DNA from: Chimonanthus salicifolius | Lineage: Eukaryota; Streptophyta; Magnoliopsida; Laurales; Calycanthaceae | Direction of reading: 5' to 3' | NCBI GenBank assembly: GCA_013350335.1 | Contig: CM023540.1 | Location: 43,817,222-43,881,221, forward strand | Length of the DNA stretch: 64,000 nt | Shown: one piece after another, positions 1 through 12,010 of the stretch | Layout: every line of letters starts with the position of its first letter | Numbering within the stretch: position 1 is the first letter of the stretch | Notes under the pieces: model-generated | The model's input: only the letters and a program-made list of their open reading frames with translations | What the model was told of the DNA's origin: nothing | The model's database searches: none | Position numbers and translations under genes: made by a program

Positions 1-123
1 AAAAGGAAATACAATAAGAGTATTCTAATTACAATCTATTTGTGTTGACCTTCAATATACAATGAATCTAGATATTAACTGGGGCCCACATCACTAGACG
101 TGTGACGTGTGGGTCCCACAACA
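1..123 (-). repeat. Partial 3' LTR of the copia element
   Basis: Positions 1-123 match 5352-5481 almost base for base. The main difference is an extra 7-bp unit (tgacgtg) in the right copy. On the minus strand the LTR begins TGTTGTGGGACC at 123. Directly before it (124-133) lies the purine tract TGAGGGGGAG, the plus-strand priming site expected there. About 150 bp of this LTR lies outside the window. Confidence 0.93.
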
Positions 124-130
124 CTCCCCC

Positions 131-3100
131 TCAAGTTGGTTCGAAGATGTCGAGTAGACCCAGCTTGCTAACGACGGAATCGAGCTGAGTTCGAGGAACT
201 GACTTGGTGAAGATATCGGCTAGCTGATCCTTAGATTGCAGATAAGGAGTGAAAATTCGCCCTTCTGAAATATGTTGACGAAGAAAGTGGCAATCAACCT
301 CAATGTGCTTAGTCCGCTCATGAAAGACTGGGTTGGAGGCAATATGGATGGCCGCCTGATTGTCACAGAACATGATGAGTGGATCAACAGGAGAAAACCC
401 CATTTCAGTAAGAAATTGGCAAAACCACAGCAATTCAGAAGCAGTATTTGCCATGGCCCGATATTTAGCCTCAGCACTAGAACGAGCAACAACAGACTGC
501 TTCTTACTTCTCCAGGCAATTAAATGGGAGCCCAAGAAAACACAATAGCCAGACGTAGAGAGGCGATCATCTGGAGAACCGGCCCAATCAGCATCTGAAT
601 AACTACGAACCGGACAAGTAGATTGGTGTGCATAGAACAAACCACGGCTGGGATGAGCCTTGATATATCGTAGGATTCTAAACATTGCATGAAGGTGAGT
701 GTCTCGTGGTTCGTGCATGAACTGACTGTCGACACCAACAACATACGATAAGTCTGGTCTTGTGATGATCAAATATATGAGCTTGCCAACTAGTTTCTGA
801 TAAAAACTTGGTGTGTCAAGGAGAGTTTCATCAGAGGAAGATAACTTGGTGTTCACATCCAGCGGAGTATCTGCAGGTTTGCAGCCAGAATAGCCAGCTT
901 CTTGGAGGAGATTCAGGGCATACTTTCGCTGAGAGAGATAAAGGCCACGACATGACCGAGCAACTTCAATTCCAAGAAAGTACCGGAGAGGCCCCAAATC
1001 CTTAATATCAAAAGTCTGTTGAAGATACTGTTTAAATGAAGAAATGGCTTCATCATTGTTACCGGTGAGTACAATATCATCAACATAAACTACCAAAATC
1101 ATCACAACAGATTGGAGACGGTAGATGAAGACTGAGTGATCTGACTGACATCGGGTAAAACCATAAGGTAGCAAGGCACTGCTAAACTTCTCAAACCAGG
1201 CACGTGGAGATTGCTTAAGGCCATAGAGAGCCTTCTTTAATCTGCAGACAGACTGAGACCCCCCCTGCTTGACAAATCCCGGAGGAGGAAACATATACAC
1301 TTCTTCCTGAAGATCACCATGAAGAAAAGCATTCTTTACATCTAATTGGTGCAAGGGCCAAGCATGAGTGGTGGCAAGAGATAGTAAAATGCGCACAGAG
1401 TTAATCTTGGCGACAGGTGAAAAAGTGTCCTGCTAGTCAACTCCATAAGTTTGTGTGAAGCCTTTGGCGACGAGACGTGCCCTATAACGGGCAAGAGAGC
1501 CATCTGGATTATGCTTCAAAGCAAAGACCCATTTGCACCCAAGTGGGGTTTTGCCTGGAGGTAAGGAAACCATCTCCCAAGTATTGTTCTTCTTAAGGGC
1601 AGCTAACTCTTTATCCATGGCTGCCTTCCAGGAGGGATTTTTCAAGGCTGTGTCAATCCTCTTTGGTATCTTGATGTTGTCCAATGCTGTTAGAAAACTA
1701 TGATAGGAGGGTGAAACAACATGATAGGAGACAAAACGATTAATGGGATGGCTAGTAGTACAAGAGCGCATACCTTTGCGAAGCGCAATAGGAAGATCAG
1801 ACAGGTTAGAGACCGGTGGATCTAAAGCACGTGCAGATGGAGGGGTGGAGTCAGCCTCAGATGGCACTCGAGACTGTCGGTGTTGGTACACCATAAGAGG
1901 CTTAGGTGGACTTGGGGAAGGAAGATTGTCAGGGACAAGAGGAAGAACAGGAGAAGGAGAAGATGTAGAGGGAGCTGAAAAATATGGGTCCCGCTCAAAG
2001 AAAGTGACATCCATGGATATGTATGTCTTCCCAGTGATAGGATCAAGGCACTTGTAACCTTTGTGAAAAGGTGTGTACCCTAAAAAAACACATCGCACAG
2101 CCCTGTGAGAAAGTTTATGGCCAGAAAAGTTGTGAACAAAACAAACACACCCAAAGACATGTAAAGAAATGTGAGGAATGGCTTTATGTAAGGACAAATG
2201 ATCAATGGGGGACTGATTGTGTAAAATGCGAGAAGACATTCTATTAATGAGATAACAAGCAGTTAATACGGCTTCTGGCCAATGGGAAGAGGGGATGTGC
2301 ATAGTAAAAAGAAGAGATCTGGCCACCTCAAGAAGGTGACGGTTCTTTCGCTCAGCTATACTATTCTGTTGAGGTGTGTAAGGACAAGAGAACTGAGAAT
2401 CGATGCCATGTTTTTCCAAAAAAGTAACAAAGGAGTGTGACAAATATTCGCCCCCTGTTATCATTCCGTAGAACTTTAACTTTACACCCAAATTGATTTT
2501 GAACCCACTGGTAAAAATTTTGCAAGTGATAAAAAACCTCAGATTTCTGCTTCATTAAATAGGTCTATGTCATGCGAGAGAAATCGTCAATAAAGATAAC
2601 AAAATAAAGAAAACCAGTGCGAGAAACTGTTGGAGATTTCCAAACATCAGAATGGATAAGTGAAAATAAAGTGGATGAACTTTTATTCATAGATGGTGAA
2701 AAATGAGTTCTAACATGTTTGCCATATTGGCAAGGTTCACATTCAAAATGAGTAAAAGATAAACTAGGCACAAGCTGTTTGAGAACAGAGTCAGCAGGAT
2801 GTCCTAAACGACAATGCCATAGCCACACATCTGAAGACGAAGAGGTCGAACAAGCCTCAGAGCTACCATAGCAAGAATCGAGAAGATAGAGACCACCTAC
2901 TTCACGACCACCACCCAACACCTGTTTCGTGTTCAGATCCTGGAAATCAAAATGAGAAGGAAAAAATGTGACTGAGCAATTTAAATGTTTAGTCAAGGCA
3001 CTAACAGATAATAAATTGCGGGATAGAATGCAAAACAGATTGAAGGTCCAAATTATGAGAAACAGGAACAATTCCTTTCCCAACAATATTAGTGAAGGAG

Positions 3101-4272
3101 CCATTGGCTAATTTGACCTGACCACTAGAAATAGGAGAAATGGAAGAGAAGAGGGTGGACATACCAGCCATATGATCGGTAGCACCAGAATCGACAATCC
3201 AGGAATGAGGAGAGGCATGATGGGCAGATGATTCATTACCTGAAGGAGAGGAGACAACATTGGAGACCTCAGAGGACTGAAGGCGCTCAAGGCGTTGCAG
3301 GATGAAGTTAAGATCTTGATGAGTCACAGGAGCATTATCATTAACCACATCAAAGGAATGAGGAGGAGCGGAGAGATTGGCTTATTTAGGGCGACCATGA
3401 AGCTTGTAGCATGAATCAATGTTGTGGTTAGTCAACTTGCAGTAGGTGCAGAACCGAGGGCCTTTCTTCCGTGGACCTTTGGTGTCCTTGCCATGGGAAG
3501 CGGGGAGCCCATGAGCCATAGAAGGCATAGAAGAATGGGTGGTGATCAGTGCAGATCGTTCAGCATGCAGTGGAGTCATAACAATACGACGGCGATCTTC
3601 TCGAAGTAAGGCCGAGTAAATCTCATCAAGAGATGGGAGAGGTCGTTGCCCAAGAATCTGGGCCCGGGTGGGCTCAAATTCAGGGTTAAGTCCAGCTAAG
3701 AAGGCAAAGATCCGTTGTTGTTTGACATATTGGTGAAACGTCAGAGCATCTGCTGGATCCTTAAAAGTAAGGGATTGAAGTTGATCAAGCTCCAACCAAC
3801 TGGATTGCAGAGATGAATAGTATTGAATGAGAGATAACTCTCCCTGTCGGAGAGTGGCAGCAGTCTGAGATAATTCATATATACGAGCAAAATTATTCCC
3901 ATCAGAATACAAAGTCTTCACAGTGTCTCATACAGCTTTGGCGGTGGGAAGAGTATAGACGAGACGCCGCACATGGGCGTCCATAGAATGAAGAAGCCAA
4001 GCCTGGACCAGAGAGTTATTTGCATTCCAGACGGAGAATTTTGGATCAGTCTTAGCCAGTGGGGTAGTCGTACCATCAATATATGAAGAAAGTTGCTTCG
4101 CATTTAAAAACATTGTGGCAGAATCGGACCACTCAAAGTAGTTCGTCTCATTGAGCAATACCGTCGTAATCCGACCAATCTGTGGGGAGCCAGGAGAGGC
4201 AACATCTGAACTTGAAGGACCAGAAGAAGATGATGGAGTAGCAGTAGTCATAATTCTAGTCCAAACACCCAA
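131..4272 (-). pseudogene. Copia gag-pol polyprotein, inactivated
   Basis: Gag (about 4272-3382) ends in a CCHC zinc knuckle of pattern CX2CX4HX4C near 3440. Protease follows with the DSGA active site near 3190. Integrase has its zinc-binding HRLGH-type region near 2790, a catalytic Asp near 2650 and the DNxGGEY region near 2460. Reverse transcriptase has YVDD near 1080, and RNase H runs to 131 with SDADWAG and the SSAEAKYRA region. Lesions seen: TGA near 3928, TAA near 3382, a frameshift near 3020, TAG near 2562, a one-base insertion near 2460 and TAG near 1433. At least two stops fall where the family has tryptophan (TGG to TAG or TGA), the change expected from deamination of methylated cytosine. 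Confidence 0.95.
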
Positions 4273-5206
4273 TCAAGTAGTAGCAGCAGCGGAGAGAAGC
4301 AAAAATCCAGATCCAAGGCCAAGAACTGCGTCAAATCTGAGAAGAAGAAGCGGGAAATGGGCCCCACAAGGTACAAGCCAGTTGCAAATCCGTATGTAGA
4401 AGAGACAAACTGTAGTAGAGTAATAACCAACCAGATGCACCCAAAGAAGCTCCCAGATGAGGAAGAAACTCGTCCCAGACAGTAGTTATGAAGGAAAAAC
4501 AGCGAAGAGAGGGGCCCACCAGTGATGAAAGGAGGGACCCACGAATATGATTGAATCCTGCTGAAGGGGCGACTGTGATGGAGTGTAACCAGTATGTTTT
4601 GGGTCTATCAGCAACCAGATTGAAGGAGAAATACCAATCTGTTCAGGCTGCAGACGTCCCAAGAGGCAGATCTGTAGAACAGCAAAAAGAGGGGCCCACC
4701 TGAGATGCAAGGTGGGACGTACCAGCTCGATGTGGTCCCAAGGCAAGGACGAAACTAGAAGGGAAAGAACCGTGAGGGGTTTCAGCAGATTGCAGTAGAT
4801 CGAAGAAGAAATCCCCAAATTTTTTTTTTCCAGCGGAAACAGCAGCGAGAAGAAGAACAGATGTAGGGGGCCCCACCGTGGACCGAAACAGTAGGTCAAC
4901 CTTATGCGATGGAAGGTGGGCCAGGGGTGACACCAATGGTAGAGATCCGAGGGGCAGCAGAGCTAGATCCATGCAGATCCAAACCAGAAACCGAAAACAG
5001 TGAGTTGCCGGTCATTAACTGTGAAGAAAAACACAGAACCAGGAACAGAAATCCAACCTTACGGAAGGATTCCTCTGTCAAAAACAACAGGGAAGGAGGG
5101 ATTTCTGGTGACGAAACCTTTGCCAGTGACAACGATGGTCGCCGGAAAAAAAATTCTAAGAAGGCAATGAAAAATGGAGGTCAAGGACCTTTCCTGGCTG
5201 ATACCA
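4273..5206 (-). other. Copia untranslated leader with primer-binding site
   Basis: About 930 bp between the 5' LTR and gag, with no coding signal. Directly inside the LTR, the minus strand reads TGGTATCAGCC (5206-5196), matching the primer site for plant initiator Met-tRNA apart from its last bases. This fixes the LTR boundary at 5207. Confidence 0.85.
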
Positions 5207-5481
5207 TGTAGAAATTAAATATGAAAATAAGGAAAAGGGACAAAAAAATAATGTAAAAGTAGAGAATTATCTCTGTCGATGTATTAATCTTATTTACCTC
5301 TTAGAGGTTACAGTGTTTAAATAGAAAAGGAAGAGACAATTTAGGAAACAAAAAAGGAAATACAATAAGAGTATCCTAATTACAATCTATATGTGTTGAC
5401 CTTCAATATACAATGAATCTAGACATTAACTGGGGCCTACATCACTAGACGTGTGACGTGTGACGTGTGGGTCCCACAACA
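5207..5481 (-). repeat. 5' LTR of the copia element
   Basis: 275 bp, starting TGTTG at 5481 and ending CTACA at 5207 on the minus strand, so it has the usual TG...CA ends. It holds three copies of the unit tgacgtg at about 5453-5467, where the partner LTR has two. The primer-binding site lies directly inside the 5207 end. Confidence 0.93.
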
Positions 5482-5897
5482 ATCCTGTGCTTGGGACATT
5501 GGCCTCCGTCTCCCCAAAATGCTCTTCATTGTGGCGCTTGTCTTTTTTGGCCACTATGTGGAGTCTATGGTGGGAACGCAACAATAGAATTTTTAAAAAC
5601 CGTGCTGAATTGTCTGAAGTTGTATCTACAAAAGTTTTAGCCAAGAGTGCTTCTTGGGCTTCTTCTCTAGCGGATTTAAGGAATATTTCTTCTAATGATA
5701 TCTTGCGAGCCTTGAAAGATTGTATTGACTTAGCATATGTCCTTTTTGTTTCTCTTTCGTTGGGGTTGTCCTTCGTTGTTGCGGAGGGTTGTGCGTTGGT
5801 TTATTTCTTAGTTTTTCCTCCTTTCTTTTTGTATTTGCACCTCTGGTGCTCTCTTTTCTCTTAATATATTAATCATTCAAAAAAAAAAAAAAAAAAT
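5482..5897 (+). mobile_element. 3' end of a plant LINE with poly(A) tail
   Basis: The plus strand encodes the C-terminal zinc-binding region of a plant L1-type reverse transcriptase: a W-x2-WWERNNRIF-type motif at about 5560-5600, followed by a hydrophobic tail. A short 3' UTR rich in T and an 18-base A run (about 5880-5897) follow. The 5' part is missing at the copia junction and may lie left of the window. It abuts the minus-strand LINE in a tail-to-tail arrangement. Confidence 0.85.
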
Positions 5898-5993
5898 TCC
5901 ATCAAAATTAAGCTTAAGCAAACCGGAGTCAGGAGTAGTCCAAGAAACTTGATGATTCGACACCAATTTATGCACTACCAAATCTATAGAAGC

Positions 5994-6470
5994 TTATTCT
6001 CTGCACAAATCGGAGATCAAAATTCCTCGAAACTTAGCCGATCCAACCAACCACCAAGCTGCCTGAAACTTTATAGTGTCCAGAAGTGACAAAGCATAAC
6101 ACTCTTTACTATGAAACACTCTATTATAACGTTCTAGCCAGTTAGACCAAACAATACTCAAGATGGTCACATTCCACAGACTTCTATGAAAGGAGTTGCT
6201 TGTCATTATCACCTCTTCATTAAAAAGCTCAGCCCATGATGAGGCATGCAAAACAGAATACCTAATAGCTGAAAGAAATGCATCCAAATCTGACATGAGA
6301 ACCTTTAGTGAAGCAACAAATGGTTAACAGACTCCACATCAGATAAACACAAAGGACAACCATTCACAATCAACATCTTATGCACATGCAGATTATCTAT
6401 AGTTAAGATTTTCTGTAATTCTGCAATCCAACCAAAAATCTTCAATTTAAAAGGAGAACCCCCACCCAAA
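5994..6470 (-). pseudogene. LINE reverse-transcriptase zinc-binding C-terminus
   Basis: The minus-strand reading near 6200-6100 gives a tryptophan-rich stretch ending in WSNWLERYNRVF, the hallmark of the zf-RVT domain of plant LINEs. The upstream Cys/His part is out of frame. It is the same domain as the plus-strand tail at 5482-5897 but diverged, so the two come from different LINE copies. Confidence 0.8.
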
Positions 6471-6587
6471 TTTTAGGATTAACAGAAGGAGCATTACCAA
6501 CCATCAGTAACTTTTTACAAAAAGACTGCACAGAGAAAACACCATGGGGATTGATCTCTGAAATCCGCCTATCCTGCCCATGACCCA

Positions 6588-9050
6588 TCATAAGACATTC
6601 CCCAAGAGATTCATCAACAATAGCCAGCCTTCGACCATCCAGTCTTCCAGCTCCCTCCTAAACTGTGGACCCCAGACTACCTTATTATGGATCACCTCGT
6701 ACCACTCCTTAACCGTGGATTCTTTATTTATAGGAAGAGAGAACAACACTAGGAAAGGGTGAGGCAAAGGAGCATCACCCAAACACTTATCCAACCAGAA
6801 TAGGATGTCCTCACCTGAGTAAGCACGATAACGAATATGCCGAGAAAAGGCCATTGCCACTGAGCATACTCCCATCCAAACCTGAATCTCCCCTATTAGC
6901 ATTTACCACCCTGCAACTATAGCCTTGCAACCTATATTTTCTTCGAAGAATATCCTTCCAAAGGCCTTTCGAGGAGTGACCCAACCGCCACAGTCACTTT
7001 CCTAGCAAAGCATCATTGAACTGCCGAAGAGACCGAATACCAAGGCCTCCTTCCTCTTTAGGTTTACAACCTAGGACCAACTAACCAAATGAAATTTACG
7101 CCTTTCACTATCATCATTCCATAAAACCTTCCTCTGGATTTTTTCTAGCTTTTTAACCACCGCCACCGGCCTTTTAAAAACACTCAAACAATAGACATGA
7201 AGGCAAGATAAGACCTCGTTAATCAGGACAACCATGCCCCTAATTTGTAATACCCCACCCCAAAAAGTCGTAAATTGCTAGTTGCATTGAAAATTCCCTG
7301 GTATATAAGTGGTAGCTTTCCTTCTTCTAGCACAAGGCCTTTTTGGAGCAACAGTGGGTTGGCTCGCCAAAGCAAAGCCTTGCGGGTTCGTGTGTAGGCC
7401 CAAAGTGGACAATATTGTGCTAGCGGGACGAGTTGTTACAAATGGTAGCAGAGTATGGTTCAACTTTCTGCCTGAGGGTGTGTGCTTGGTTGTTGTGTGT
7501 GCAGAGCCAAGGACGGCTCTAGCTTTAAGAGGGGTAGATTGTAATACCCCACCCCAAAAAGTCCCATATTGCTAGTTGCATTGAAAATTTCCTGGTATAT
7601 AAGTGGTAGCCTTCTTCCTTCTAGCATAAGGCCTTTTGGGAGCAACGTGGGTTGTCTCGCCAAAGCAAAGCCGTGCGGGCTCGTGTGTAGGTCCAAAGCG
7701 GACAATATTGTGCTAGCGGGACGAGTCGTTACATAATCGACTAATGCTTCCCCTTCCAAGCTGATAACCTTCTCTCCATTTTATCGATAATCATGTCCTA
7801 ACACGTCTTTCAAGGCTTTCCTTTATATATAGGAATCTCCAAATACTTAGATGGCAAAGAAGCAACTTTGCATCTCAATAATGATGCGAGTTCCACACAT
7901 TGCCTATGATCAACATTCACACCCATTAATCCACTCTTGTCAAAATTTATCTGCAACCCTGAGCAGATTTGAAATCACTGAAGCACCGCCCAAACCACTT
8001 TCTAAACCTCCTCATCTGCCTTAAGGAATAGGACAGTATCATCAGCGTATTGAAGATGAGAAATCTCGATATCTGAATTCTCGATACGGAAGCTCTGAAT
8101 CTAGCCCCGAGAAGACAACCTGAAACATAAGATGAAGAGCTTCAGCCACCATGACATATAAATAAGGAGATAAAGGATCCCTCTGTAGTACACCTTTCTC
8201 CATCCTGAAGAACCCCTTAGGACTCCGTTAACCAACACTGACAAATACGCTGAAGACAAACAAAACATTATCCAACCCCTCCAAGTTCACCAAAGCCCAT
8301 TCATGTCATAACAAAAGCCAGAAAGGACCAATCTACATTATCATAAGCTTTCTGAAAATCTAACTTGCACACCACCTTTGCTTGCCTAGACAAATTTAGA
8401 ATCTAGACATTCATGAGCGACGACAACTGAGTCTACGATTTGTCTGCCTTCCACGAAAACACTTTGCACTGGGGATATGAGATGAGTCAAAACCTTCTTC
8501 AACCGATTGGCGAGAATTTTAGCTAAGATCTTGTAAGGACTACCGATCAAAGAAGTGGGACAGAAATCATTCAAAGCAGATGCACCTGTCTTCTTCGGAA
8601 TCAACGTAATAAAGCCATCCCCCAAGTCCTTAGAATTATCCCTCTTTCAAAGAATTATGAAACGAAAGCAAAACATCAGGCTGAACCAAATCCCAAATGA
8701 ACTTAAAAGAACATAATAGGAAAGCCATCAGGATTAGCGCTTTATCCTCACCCAACTGCCACACTGTATCTTTCACCTCTGCCTCATGAAATGGACATTC
8801 CAGCCCAATACGTTGTTCGTCCATCAATTCTTTACAAGGAAGAGATTTAGGAGTAGGAAAATTCCTTTTTGGTGCCTCATACAACCGCCGATAGTGGTAA
8901 ACAATTTCCTCGCAAATGTCCAACCTTTCTTCAACTCTTTCCCCCTTCACCGATAAAGAATGGATGTAATTTTCCCTCCTAGTACTAGCCATATAATGAA
9001 AGAACTTTGTATTCTTATCCCCCTCTTTCAGTCACTAAATACGAGAGCGT
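6588..9050 (-). pseudogene. LINE reverse transcriptase, broken and interrupted
   Basis: The linker before RT is at 8992-8636 and includes an HYRRLY motif and the QLGEDKA motif that opens plant LINE RT. The finger region (8625-8386) reads ITLIPKK, then ISPVQSVFVEGRQI-like motifs. The catalytic YADD is readable at 8049-8038. The thumb block GLGIRSLRQFNDALLGK is near 7065-7010, where the next expected tryptophan is a TGA stop. The TRIM at 7246-7733 splits the conserved GMVVLIN block. Several frameshifts separate the pieces. Confidence 0.85.
7246..7733 (+). mobile_element. TRIM (miniature LTR retrotransposon)
   Basis: 488 bp with two LTRs of about 195 bp (7246-7440 and 7540-7733). Both start TGTAATACCCC, end GTTACA and are nearly identical. 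Two bases inside LTR1 is TGGTAGCAGAG, one base off the initiator Met-tRNA primer site. Just before LTR2 is the purine tract AAGAGGGGTAGA. The internal segment is only about 100 bp. Flanks taatt (7241-7245) and taatc (7734-7738) are a near-perfect 5-bp TSD within the LINE. It has no coding capacity and needs proteins from another element. Confidence 0.9.
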
Positions 9051-9317
9051 TGCTTCCACTTTATCTCCTCCAATAGATCTTTCTTTTTTAGGCTAGCTTT
9101 TATCTCCTTTCGTTTCATAAGCTTATCTTGGGAAAGCAGTTTAGCCTCCTCCATCTGATGAAGACTTTACAGCTCCTGAATCCATGATTGATCCTCGACT
9201 TTTTCCTCCTTGCACCGATTCATTGCCCGCACCTTCAACTTTTCTTTTAGAAATTTAAGCTTCTGCATCAAATGGTACCCCTTCCAACCCATAGGAGTAA
9301 ATTCCCTCCATCAATTT

Positions 9318-9803
9318 TCAACTATCACAGAAAAACCATCCACCTTCAAACTGAAATGGAGTAGAACCCCAAGAATCCAAAGTAGAATCCAGAATGATTG
9401 GTATGTGGTCAGAGATAGGATTGGTGGCAACGTGCTGTGAAGAATGATGAAAACGATCCACCCACCTCGAATCAATCAAAAATCTATCTAGATGAGCAAG
9501 CCTTGGGTTGTCCTGCACGTCTGACCAAGTGAAAGATGCATCCCCCAACAGTAAGTCTAACAATTCTAAGTTGTCAATCCAATGACTGAAACACTGCATG
9601 GGGAAAGAAATCCTATTGGAGCCTTTCCTCTCGGACATACGACGAACTACATTGAAGTCTCCCCCCACACACCATGGAATAGAAGCATTGCCAGTCCCTC
9701 TCCCCGAAGCAATCTCCTCCAAAAACTGATCTATGTTTGCATCTTGATTCGGTCCATACACATTAGTAAATAGAAATGACTTCCCAGACGAAATCTCTTC
9801 CAA
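9318..9803 (-). pseudogene. LINE AP-endonuclease domain
   Basis: 161 codons remain open. The exonuclease/endonuclease/phosphatase motifs NVYGP, CVGGDFNVVR, LLDLLLGDASFTWS and SDHIPI are visible in order. These correspond to catalytic blocks that nick target DNA. The first block of the domain lies upstream (9919-9804) in another frame, so it is a broken copy. Confidence 0.88.
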
Positions 9804-10271
9804 AACAGTTGTAATAGAATAATCTTAATCTCTGATGCAACCAACCTCATCTTCGCAGAATTCCATACTGTCCATAATCCACCGGAAGCCCCTTCGGAAG
9901 CCTTAGTAGTCCACCCCATACTCCTTGCGCCTCAAACAGCTCGCACTAATCTCTCCTCTGTCTCTACACATTTAGTCTCCTGTTAAAAAAAGAACATCAG
10001 GCCTTTGAGCAAGCACCATCCGCTTCACCATAACTCTCTTTATCACCGCCACAAACCACGAACGCTCCAAGACATAACCTTCATCAGACAACTCCCTGAC
10101 CACCTGTTGTCCCGACCACCACCAAAGATCGATCATAATTGATTGATGATCGCAAATTCCGCAGCTCCCTCACCCGTTTTCTAGTACGCCGTCTTGTTGT
10201 TCCTCCTCCTTATCCCTACGTTTTGCTTCCCAGAAATCTATCAAAACTTGTTTCAATTGCGAAGCCCAAGT

Positions 10272-10443
10272 GGGAGAGGAAATCCCGAGGATAGGCCCCA
10301 CTAGCATCATCTTCTCCTTGTCAAAGGTCTCTGATTGCACATCCAAAGCAAACCTATGGGAGAGGAAATCCCGAGGATAGGCCCCACTAGCATCATCTTC
10401 TCCTTGTCAAAGGTCTCTGATTGCACATCCAAAGCAAACCTAT
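10272..10443 (+). repeat. Exact 86-bp tandem duplication in the LINE
   Basis: Positions 10272-10357 and 10358-10443 read the same by eye. Because 86 is not a multiple of 3, the duplication shifts the LINE reading frame. The lack of differences implies it is much younger than the decay of the LINE around it, or arose at assembly. Confidence 0.9.
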
Positions 10444-11990
10444 CCTCCCACTCTACATCATCTGCTGAATTGACTGGTAGCTTCGGTCGACCATGCGGCT
10501 CTTGATAAGCCTGCATCCTCACCTGGTTCAGTTCTCTATTTCCGCCCCTGTGTGACGAAACCCCCTGATGGACAAGGAAGCCATTGTCCTCGTTCGCTAC
10601 TTCCTGGTGATGAGATATGGTCTTGCCATCATCTTTGCCAGCATCGTCTGCAAGGATCAGACCTATAGAAGCTTCCGTTGAATTGGGAAGGCCATTAGGA
10701 GCTTCTGTTGTTGTGCTGTGCATAGGAATACCCTTCGCAGGCTGAAACCCATTATCCCTGCAACTCTATAAAAGTCTGATAACCACTGAGCTTAAGTTAA
10801 GCCCAGATTGCTTCATATGGCCCAATGAAACCTGATTTTTTTGGGCCCTTGATAAGGCCCAAAGTTTAGAGTCTAAGTGGGCCTTACTCGAGTCCAATAC
10901 CACATCCTTAAATGATTTAAAATTGCCTGACTGTTGCCCTAACGCATCACTCTTCTTCAACGCTCTACCCTGAGGATCCAGAAGAGCAATCGCAGATCCC
11001 AACATCTGCGAGAATAGAGGAGAATCATTGCCGAGATTGAGGGAAGATACTGTGACCCTGAATTACTGACGAAAACTACCACAACCTTTCCACTTGCCTT
11101 TTCCATCTCTGTCACCGTCTTCGATCGCCAAAAAGTCTCACCTTTCTAGTTTGGAATTGGCAGAACAATCGCCATTTTAGGAGATCTCGAATCACACACA
11201 GAGTCACCGTCGCCACTATCCTCCTCCTCTGAAACCACCAAAGGGCAGGGCTTAGTCAAACCACTCTGTGCCACCAAATCCTCCATCAACTCCATCAGCC
11301 AAGGCTCCACCTCCATCTACAGTCTAAAATGAAGATCCTCCACATCTGAAGACAAGTATTTTGGAATCGCTACATTGACTAAATGCATGACCTTCACACG
11401 GGCAAACTCAACTATCTCCATATTCAGACAGTGAGCATCTATCTCTTCCACAATCCCCATCAGCGCCCCCAGTTTCCACAGGACCTCCTTTCGCCAAGCA
11501 TGCTGTGGGATTCCAAAGATTCGAACCCAATCCACCACCACTCTAGGTTCCTGTGCCTCAGACCACCTATCAATTCTTTTTAATGGTCCATCTGTGAAAT
11601 GAGACCCTCTGTAAGTAAATCTTCTTTTGTCCTCCTCAGAGTTAAGCACGATCCAGAAGAGGATGGGAGATAGCCTCCGCACCAATACATTCAAATCAAA
11701 GCCCCACGTCTCCAGCAACCACTCTTTAATTTCTTGCGGTGAAGAATTGGAGTTTCAAGTCAACCCAATCCATGTACGATCCAAAACTTCATATTCTTTC
11801 CAGTGAAAGGTTTGTAGACCTGGAAGGGATGATTGGTAAGGTCAGACACTGTCAGATGAATAAGTTTTGGTTTTTGACCCTGACCAACAATTGCCTTTTG
11901 CCTGTTTACCATTTGCCCATTCATTCTAATAGCCAAAGGTCTACCCCCCAAACCATTTCCACCCGAGCGACAATTTTCTGGTCTAAACAA
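10300..11990 (-). pseudogene. LINE ORF1-like region (DUF4283-type)
   Basis: The block at 11718-11317 contains ETWGFDLNVLVRRL, the FTYRGSHF region and VRIFGIPQHAWRKEV, typical of the DUF4283 nucleic-acid-binding region of plant LINE ORF1. Upstream, 11990-11760 gives a stretch including PFTGKN in the same element. Downstream (11005-10307) is a low-complexity, Ser/Glu-rich linker. Stops near 11040 and 11735 and the 86-bp duplication break it. Confidence 0.75.
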
Positions 11991-12010
11991 TTGTGGTCAC
12001 ATGCACACTA

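Larger units (their letters stand above)
1..5481 (-). mobile_element. Ty1/copia LTR retrotransposon, degenerate, cut by the left window edge
   Basis: A copy-and-paste element read on the minus strand. From right to left it has a 275-bp 5' LTR (5207-5481), a primer-binding site, a leader, a gag-pol region (4272-131), a purine-rich tract and the start of the 3' LTR (123-1). The order gag, protease, integrase, reverse transcriptase, RNase H is the copia order. The coding region is broken by at least five lesions, so it cannot move by itself. The right flank lies in the 3' end of a plus-strand LINE, so it inserted into an older element. The TSD cannot be checked because the left end is outside the window. 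Confidence 0.95.
5899..12010 (-). mobile_element. Degenerate L1-type LINE, interrupted by a TRIM
   Basis: Recognisable LINE protein blocks occur in order on the minus strand: ORF1-like region (about 11990-10300), AP endonuclease (9803-9318), linker and reverse transcriptase (9050-7750), then, after the TRIM at 7246-7733, the thumb region (7100-6588) and zinc-binding C-terminus (6470-5994). Every block carries stops or frameshifts. The 5' boundary near 12010 is where similarity to ORF1 fades and is approximate. Confidence 0.88.

Noticed and set aside
1743..2057. Plus-strand open frame of 104 codons
   Set aside because: Shadow of the copia integrase-RT linker on the other strand.
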